From Dokdonella sp041395345 (GTDB taxonomy: Bacteria > Pseudomonadota > Gammaproteobacteria > Xanthomonadales > Rhodanobacteraceae), in NCBI RefSeq assembly GCF_041395345.1, contig NZ_JAWLAR010000004.1, forward strand, positions 211,251 through 275,250: DNA of 64,000 bases, in the 5' to 3' direction. Positions within the stretch are counted from its first letter, which is position 1. The number at the start of each line of letters is the position of its first letter. This document shows positions 58,833-64,000 of the stretch, in pieces. The notes under the pieces are model-generated. The model was not told the DNA's origin and did not search any database. It worked only from the letters and a program-made list of their open reading frames with translations. The position numbers and the translations under genes were made by a program.

Positions 58833-60356
58833 ATGCAAACCCCCATGAAAACCATGACTGTTCTGGCCACCGCGCTTGCCGTTGCACTGACTGCAGGTGT
58901 CGCAGCGGCGCAAGACGCGCCGAAGATGAAGATGACCACGCCGATACCGGCGGACATCACGACACCGGATACGGTGGAGTCCCGTATCGGCACCCTCAAG
59001 TTCAATGACGGTTTCCCGACCGACGAGACGGTGCAGAAGGTCTACGACAATCTCGACTTCCAGCGTGGCGTCAATGTCTTTCTCGCCGCCACCCCGGGCA
59101 GCTCCACCGAGGGCCTGCGCCAGGGCCTGGCCAGCATTGGCGTGGACAACAACCAGACCGTGGCGCTCTTCGAAAACCTGATGGACTCCAGGTCGCTCTT
59201 CCTTACCCCCAATACCGAAAGTATCTACAGCGTAATGTGGGTAGACGTGAAGGATGGCCCGGTCGTGCTGGAGACTCCGCCGGACGTGCTCGGCATCATC
59301 GATGATCACTGGTTCCATTACGTGGCGGATTTCGGCCGGGTCGGCCCCGACAAGGGACAGGGCGGCAAGTATCTGCTGGTTCCGCCCGGCTACGAGGGCG
59401 ACATACCGGAAGGCTATTTTGTCTACCACACCAAGACCTACGGTCACCTGGTTTTCTGGCGCGGCTTCATCAAGGACGGCAGCACGAAATCCGCGGTAGC
59501 CGCAACCAAGAAGTACGCCAGGATCTATAGCCTGAAGGATGCGGCCAATCCGCCGCCGATGAAGTTCATCAATGCCTCTGGCAAGCATTTCAATACCATC
59601 GGTGCCAGCACCTACAAGTTCTACGAGGACATCAACAACATCGTCCAGTACGAGCCCAACGAGGCTTTCAGCCCGGATACCCTGGGTCAGTTGGCCGCGC
59701 TGGGCATCGAGAAAGGCAAGCCATTCAGCCCCGATGCGCGGATGAAAAAGATCCTGACTGAAGCGGCAGCGGTCGGCGATGCCACTGCGCGTGCACTGGT
59801 CTTCAAGTATCCCGAAGATATCGCTTACTACCCCGGCAGTGCCTGGTTCCAGGGTTTCGTCGGCGACGATTACAAGTTCCAGTCCCAGCCGGGCGTCAAC
59901 AATACCGATGCGATGGTCCACTTCCTCTTTTACGCCACCGGCGTTACTCCGGCGATGTCGTTGAAGATCGTCGGAAAGGGCTCGCAATACGCAATCGCAG
60001 CAACCGATTCCAACGGCAAGCGTCTGGATGGGAGCAAGACCTACAAGATTCACATGCCGCCGAACATTCCGGCCAGGGATTTCTGGTCGTTCGTGGTCTA
60101 CGACAACCAGACCCGCTCCATGCTGCAGACCGACCAGCAGTACCCGAGCATCGGTAGCGAAAAGAAGGGCGTCGTCTCCAACCCCGACGGATCGGTAGAC
60201 GTCTGGTTCGGGCCGACCGCCCCCAAGGGCCACGAGGCCAACTGGGTGCAGACGGTTCCCGGCAAGGGCTGGAGCGTGGCCTTGCGCCTTTACGGACCGG
60301 AAGAAGCGTGGTTCAACAAGACCTGGCGGCCGGGCGAAATCGAGCCGGTCGAGTAG
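58833..60356 (+). CDS. Exported DUF1254/DUF1214 protein, copy 1
   Basis: A 507-residue protein with signal peptide MQTPMKTMTVLATALAVALT...AAAQ and AGGAAAGAG before ATG 58833. DUF1254 occupies roughly 40-200 (LFLTPNTESIYSVMWVDVKD; FHYVADFGRVGPDKGQGGKY) and DUF1214 the C-terminal part (HMPPNIPARDFWSFVVYDNQ; NPDGSVDVWFGPTAPKGHE; LYGPEEAWFNKTWRPGEIE). These paired domains are widespread in bacteria, exported and of unknown biochemical role. The next gene is a close copy. AraC-type control from the divergent gene is likely. Confidence 0.9.
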   Translation: MQTPMKTMTVLATALAVALTAGVAAAQDAPKMKMTTPIPADITTPDTVESRIGTLKFNDGFPTDETVQKVYDNLDFQRGVNVFLAATPGSSTEGLRQGLASIGVDNNQTVALFENLMDSRSLFLTPNTESIYSVMWVDVKDGPVVLETPPDVLGIIDDHWFHYVADFGRVGPDKGQGGKYLLVPPGYEGDIPEGYFVYHTKTYGHLVFWRGFIKDGSTKSAVAATKKYARIYSLKDAANPPPMKFINASGKHFNTIGASTYKFYEDINNIVQYEPNEAFSPDTLGQLAALGIEKGKPFSPDARMKKILTEAAAVGDATARALVFKYPEDIAYYPGSAWFQGFVGDDYKFQSQPGVNNTDAMVHFLFYATGVTPAMSLKIVGKGSQYAIAATDSNGKRLDGSKTYKIHMPPNIPARDFWSFVVYDNQTRSMLQTDQQYPSIGSEKKGVVSNPDGSVDVWFGPTAPKGHEANWVQTVPGKGWSVALRLYGPEEAWFNKTWRPGEIEPVE

Positions 60357-60433
60357 GCAATCCGCTATCCGAAATTGAACGTGCGGGCTGCCTTCTTCTC
60401 GGGGAAGTCTGTCAAGCGACCAAGAAAAAAACA

Positions 60434-61960
60434 ATGAAAAACCTCGTCAAGACCACGACCATTCTCGCTACCGCGCTGGCCTGCTCGCTGACAGCAGGCA
60501 TCGTCGCAGCGAAGGATGCTCCGAAGATGAAGATGGCCACGCCGATACCGGCGGACATCACGACACCGGATACGGTGGAATCCCGCATTGGTACCCTCAA
60601 GTTCAATGACGGTTTCCCGACCGACGAGACAGTGCAGAAGGTTTACGACAACCTGGCTTTCCAGCGAGGCGTGCAAACCTTCCTGACCGCGTTGCCGGGT
60701 GGCTCGATGGAAGCCTTCCGCCAGGGCCTGGCGAGCGTGGGGGTGAACGACAACCAGTCCGTTCTGATGTTCGAGGAGCTGCTGGATTCCAGGTCGCTCT
60801 TCCTGACCGGTAACACCGAAAGTATCTACAGCCTGGCTTGGGTGGACCTGAAGGATGGCCCCCTCGTGTTCGAAGTGCCGCCGGACGTGCTCGGGTTCAT
60901 CGACGATCACTGGTTCCAGTACGTAGCGGATTTTGGCCGGGTCGGCCCCGACAAGGGCCAGGGCGGCAAGTATCTCCTGCTTCCACCCGGCTACGAGGGC
61001 GACGTGCCGGAGGGCTATTTCGTCTATCACTCCAAGACCTACGGCAATCTTCTTTTCTGGCGCGGATTCATGAAAGGCGGCAATCCCAAGTCGGCCGTGG
61101 CGGAGATCAAGAAGTACACCAGGGTTTATCGCTTGAAGGATGCCGGCAACCCGCCACCGATGAAGTTCGTCAATGGTTCCGGCAAGGTCTTCAATACCAT
61201 CGGCCCCAATACTTACAGGTTCTACGAAGACATCGACAAGATCGTCCAGTACGAGCCCAATGAGTCCTTCAGCCCGGATACCCTGGGTCAGTTGGCCGCG
61301 CTGGGTATCGAGAAGGGCAAGACCTTCAATCCTGACAGTCGGATGAAGAAGATCCTTGTCGAAGCTGCGGAAGTGGGAAACGCCACTGCGCGCGCCCTGG
61401 TTTTCAAGTATCCCGACAAGGACGTTGCCTTCTATCCGGGTAGCGCCTGGTTCACCGGGTTCGTTGGCGGCAACTATGAGTTCCAGTCCCAGCCGGGTGT
61501 AGACAACACCGACGCCATGGTTCACTTCATCTACTACGCCACCGGCATTACCCCGGCGATGGCGTTGAAACTGGTTGGCAAGGGCTCGCAATACGCAGCT
61601 GCGGTGACTGATTCCAGAGGCCAGCGGCTGGAGGGGAGCAAGACGTACAAGCTGCATATGCCGCCGAACATTCCGGCCAGGGATTTCTGGTCGTTCACGG
61701 TCTACGACAACCAGACCCGCTCCATGCTGCAGACCGATCAGAAATTTCCAAGCATCGGCAATGACAAGAAGGGAGTAGTGTCCAATTCCGACGGCTCGGT
61801 GGATGTCTGGTTCGGTCCGGTCGCGCCCAAGGGACATGAGTCCAACTGGGTGCAAACCGTTCCTGGCAAGGGCTGGAATGTGGTCATGCGGCTTTATGGG
61901 CCGGAAGAAGCATGGTTCAACAAGACCTGGCGGCCGGGCGAGATCGAGCCGGTCCAGTAG
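60434..61960 (+). CDS. Exported DUF1254/DUF1214 protein, copy 2
   Basis: A 508-residue near-copy of the preceding gene, collinear through its whole length and with long identical stretches even at DNA level (for example ACGCCGATACCGGCGGACAT). Signal peptide MKNLVKTTTILATALACSL...VAAK. Differences cluster in residues 70-100 (FLTALPGGSMEAFRQGLASV) and around 210-235. ATG 60434 has only an A-rich upstream sequence as ribosome-binding site, so it may depend on readthrough from copy 1, 77 bp before. A recent tandem duplication with beginning divergence. Confidence 0.9.
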   Translation: MKNLVKTTTILATALACSLTAGIVAAKDAPKMKMATPIPADITTPDTVESRIGTLKFNDGFPTDETVQKVYDNLAFQRGVQTFLTALPGGSMEAFRQGLASVGVNDNQSVLMFEELLDSRSLFLTGNTESIYSLAWVDLKDGPLVFEVPPDVLGFIDDHWFQYVADFGRVGPDKGQGGKYLLLPPGYEGDVPEGYFVYHSKTYGNLLFWRGFMKGGNPKSAVAEIKKYTRVYRLKDAGNPPPMKFVNGSGKVFNTIGPNTYRFYEDIDKIVQYEPNESFSPDTLGQLAALGIEKGKTFNPDSRMKKILVEAAEVGNATARALVFKYPDKDVAFYPGSAWFTGFVGGNYEFQSQPGVDNTDAMVHFIYYATGITPAMALKLVGKGSQYAAAVTDSRGQRLEGSKTYKLHMPPNIPARDFWSFTVYDNQTRSMLQTDQKFPSIGNDKKGVVSNSDGSVDVWFGPVAPKGHESNWVQTVPGKGWNVVMRLYGPEEAWFNKTWRPGEIEPVQ

Positions 61961-62300
61961 CACGGATCATGGACAGCAGCAGCGCGAACCGTCCCGGTTT
62001 CGTGGAGGGCTCGCGTGAGCAGGCTGGTCCATGCGGATCGACTCACGGCGTGCGTTCTGCTGGCCAGCACTCCTTCAGGACACGCCTGAAATGCCCTGCG
62101 AACAGTCGCAGGAGCGTGGCCGGCTGCGGATGGACGAACGCGCGTTCATGACGGTAAATTCCGCCATCCCTTCTTCCGAAGTTTCACTGTGGACGGCCGT
62201 CCTGGCCCGAAGACGGGAGCGCGAAATGCCGGTCAACTCGACCGGCATTTCCTGGTAGCACTCAACACACTAGAAGTACCGATCATTCAGGAGAAGCAGC
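61961..62300. other. Intergenic region without a gene; contains one hairpin
   Basis: No gene is supported. The hairpin at 62224-62250 is listed separately and AGGAGAAGC at 62289 is the ribosome-binding site of the next gene. Confidence 0.5.
62224..62250 (+). terminator. Strong hairpin, possible terminator of the DUF1254 pair
   Basis: AAATGCCGGTC / GACCGGCATTT is a perfect 11-bp stem with loop AACTC, lying 264 bases after the second DUF1254 stop. The A-run and T-run of the stem give a bidirectional terminator shape. Confidence 0.5.
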
Positions 62301-62762
62301 ATGTTGAATCGAGCTTTGTCTTATCTGTTGGTACCGACCCTGATGCTGATGCTGGGCGCCTGCGCGACAACCGGTGGAAACTCGGGCTCTACTGCCGGCG
62401 CAGTCGAGATCCGCAGCGGCGTCATCGAGCAGATGACCGATGTGCAGATCGACAGCAATCATCACAGGGGAGCGGGTGCCGTCGTTGGCGGCCTGGTCGG
62501 CCTTGGCCTGGGCAGCCTGGTCGGCGGTGGCACGGGCCGTGATGTTGCCCAGGTGCTCGGAACCATCGGCGGTGCGATTGCCGGAAACGAGATCCAGAAA
62601 AAGCACGACCAGCCGATCCCGGCGAAGCAGATCGTGGTGCGCATGAGCAACGGCGTGCTGGTCTCGGTGACCCAGCCCGACAGCGAGAGCGCGGGCCTGC
62701 GGGTCGGCCAGAGCATCTACGTTCGCGGCAATGGTGAAAACGCCAGGATTACGCCGCAATAG
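62301..62762 (+). CDS. Glycine-zipper 2TM lipoprotein (SlyB/Pcp-like)
   Basis: A 153-residue outer-membrane lipoprotein. The signal ends LMLMLGAC with the lipobox cysteine near residue 21. A glycine zipper follows at about 55-95 (GAVVGGLVGLGLGSLVGGG, GTIGGAIAGNE), then a beta-rich C-terminal part (IPAKQIVVRMSNGVLVSVTQ and VGQSIYVRGNG). Such proteins stabilise the envelope under stress. AGGAGAAGC precedes the ATG. Confidence 0.92.
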   Translation: MLNRALSYLLVPTLMLMLGACATTGGNSGSTAGAVEIRSGVIEQMTDVQIDSNHHRGAGAVVGGLVGLGLGSLVGGGTGRDVAQVLGTIGGAIAGNEIQKKHDQPIPAKQIVVRMSNGVLVSVTQPDSESAGLRVGQSIYVRGNGENARITPQ

Positions 62763-63041
62763 CCAGGCTTCCGACATCATCAAGAAGGCAGTCAGCGAAG
62801 TTGCGCGAGCGCGAAGCTCCGCAGCCTCGCTGCGCCTGCGCGAAGTGAAGCTGACACCGGAGAGATGATGAAGCGGGCATGCAAGGTGCGCATGACGGCT
62901 TTCGCTTGCGCTATCCGGCATGGCTACGGTTCTTCCGTGCGCCAGAACGAAGATCGCCCGACCGTCTCCCGCGTGCCGTACCACGGATTGCAGGGACTAG
63001 CTCGCTTCGATTGTCCGCCTGATCTCTGACCAACCGCGACC

Positions 63042-63443
63042 ATGAACGCTCCCGCACCTGCACCTTCCAAAGGCCACCCCGCGGCGGTATGGATCATCGC
63101 CGGGGTATCGGGATTCTTCGTAGTCGCCGTGTTTGTCCTGGCAGGCAGTTTCCTCTGGGTCGGGTTTCAGGAATTCAGCGAGCAGGCGCGCACCGCCATC
63201 CGGAACGACCCGGATATTCGGGCGGCCGTCGGCGAGATCCGAGACATTCACTTCGACCTGACAGCCACAGGCGATGCACCCGGCGACGAGGAATTCGCAT
63301 TCCGCGTCGAAGGCAGTCGTGCCAGTGGCTTGCTGGTCGGCCGCTTTGTAACAGTCAACGCGAACACCGAGGACTTGCGTAGCGGGCAGTTGTTTCTCGA
63401 AGACGGTCGCGTCATCCAGTTCGGGGGTTCTGTTCAGGATTGA
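63042..63443 (+). CDS. Single-span membrane protein, Coa1-like (cytochrome oxidase assembly factor family)
   Basis: A 133-residue protein with a short proline-rich N-terminus, one membrane span (about 15-42: VWIIAGVSGFFVVAVFVLAG) and a globular domain. AVGEIRDIHFDLTATGDAPG then EFAFRVEGSRASGLLVGRFV follow the pattern of the bacterial Coa1-like family (A-x-G-x-I then a V-x-G-x-R/K-G-x-G strand pair). A role in respiratory-complex assembly is only inferred from that family name. Confidence 0.65.
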   Translation: MNAPAPAPSKGHPAAVWIIAGVSGFFVVAVFVLAGSFLWVGFQEFSEQARTAIRNDPDIRAAVGEIRDIHFDLTATGDAPGDEEFAFRVEGSRASGLLVGRFVTVNANTEDLRSGQLFLEDGRVIQFGGSVQD

Positions 63444-63990
63444 ACCGCCAGGCTCGATCGGGAATCTCCAGATATCCACCTGCAGGAGGCACCCGATCAA
63501 CTTCCGTCCGAAGCCGGCCCATTCTGCAATGCGCAACCAATGCGCCGCGATCTGACGCGACCTCGGCAGAACCGCAAAGCGAGGCTTCATCCGGGTTCGG
63601 CGGCGAATGGCAGTGATCCGATGCCGACTCCTGGCTTTCGTCATCCCTTCAATAGCTGGAATGGGGAACCAGGGATCCGCGCCATTCGGCCCGGAGCCTG
63701 TCAGGAACCTCCTCCGCAGACGGGCGGCTGCGACAAGCCAGAGGTTCATTGCAGTGACTTCGTTCAGCTGCGTCGGCAACGCACACCGAACTCTCGCGGC
63801 ATCGAAACAATTCTTGACATCCACCGCACTGCGATCGCCAGGAAACGGTGTTCGATCATGCTTGCGTTCCAGGCGGCGCCGAGCTGCAAACAAATTCCTG
63901 CATGCACACGGTATCATGTGCGCAGTGCCCATTTGCCCGGAAGACTTCACTCGAAGTTGCCCGCCGCGACCACCCACCATGAAATCCACC
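63444..63990. other. Region without a recognisable gene
   Basis: Neither strand shows a supported gene. One long minus-strand frame (MKPRFAVLPRSRQIAAHWLR and flanks) has no family match, is arginine-rich and runs through the Coa1-like gene antisense, so I do not call it. Confidence 0.45.
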
Positions 63991-63991
63991 G

Positions 63992-63998
63992 AAGGAGG
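63992..63998 (+). promoter_or_regulatory. Strong Shine-Dalgarno sequence at the window edge
   Basis: AAGGAGG, a perfect anti-16S match, ends two bases before the window does. A gene on the plus strand should start just outside. An ATG at 63979 is too close upstream to use this site. Confidence 0.55.
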
Positions 63999-64000
63999 AT

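Noticed and set aside
58806..61963. Two minus-strand frames of over 530 codons opposite the DUF1254 pair
   Set aside because: They mirror the tandem duplication of the sense genes; their similarity to each other is a by-product of the copied DNA, not independent evidence for coding.
62997..63989. A 330-codon minus-strand frame at the right edge
   Set aside because: It covers the Coa1-like gene antisense, is arginine-rich, and shows no motif or ribosome-binding site.
1..64000. tRNA, rRNA, riboswitch and prophage genes
   Set aside because: I looked for conserved T-loop and stem patterns, ribosomal motifs, known riboswitch cores and phage structural or integrase proteins and found none I could support; a covariance-model scan would be needed to be sure.

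Overview
The window is about 61-64% GC and looks like chromosome from a gammaproteobacterium of the order Xanthomonadales, close to Rhodanobacteraceae such as Dokdonella. This is inference from the protein families (ELKRRNV-type TolB-like/TPR proteins, DUF885 lipoprotein peptidases, secreted protein ending in DVIYVDGFDP) and from the palindromic intergenic repeats of the GTAGGAGC...GCATCGCGGCTGAAG type. I found no rRNA, tRNA, phage, plasmid or CRISPR locus.

Region 1 (1-18.1 kb, all minus strand) is dominated by an expanded family of membrane-anchored TolB-like/TPR proteins: six complete genes (4001-5860, 5895-7739, 7736-9595, 9599-11467, 14037-15866, 16032-18113), one cut by the left edge (1-863) and one stump of about 16 codons (3956-4004). 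Four of them form a tight operon with ATGA overlaps or tiny gaps. An MFS transporter, a DUF6090-like membrane protein and a DUF885 lipoprotein peptidase sit among them. Next to the stump lies a 412-bp unit with perfect 11-bp inverted ends that encloses a 95-residue GIY-YIG nuclease gene; it looks like a miniature mobile element that truncated a paralog.

Region 2 (18.3-23.4 kb) holds housekeeping and small genes: a LOG-type phosphoribohydrolase, a stand-alone TfoX C-terminal domain overlapping free-methionine-R-sulfoxide reductase (msrC), and a TMEM175-type channel overlapping bioD. Region 3 (23.4-38.5 kb) is metabolic: two exported amidohydrolases, divergent POT and OPT oligopeptide transporters, PEP carboxylase (ppc) and an M3 metallopeptidase lipoprotein. 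With the two DUF885 enzymes and the M64 peptidase, this suggests a life built on exported peptide degradation and peptide uptake.

Region 4 (39-47 kb) has a VOC protein, a haloalkane dehalogenase, a large secreted Asp-box/sialidase-fold protein, an epoxide-hydrolase-like enzyme and an LprI-MliC lysozyme-inhibitor fusion. Region 5 (47.3-53.8 kb) is regulatory: a fasciclin protein diverges from a CarH/LitR-like MerR plus B12-binding regulator across a 180-bp region with five TGTCCA/TGGACA boxes; a di-iron hydroxylase, a GGDEF-EAL protein co-transcribed with a FIST (NosP-like) sensor and a SpoIIAA-like protein follow.

Region 6 (53.9-64 kb) holds an M64 peptidase, a second DUF885 peptidase, an AraC regulator divergent from two tandem near-identical DUF1254/DUF1214 exported proteins, a glycine-zipper lipoprotein and a Coa1-like membrane protein. 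A strong Shine-Dalgarno sequence at the right edge announces one more gene. Intergenic spaces throughout carry at least five families of palindromic repeats, one with an internal 27-bp minisatellite.
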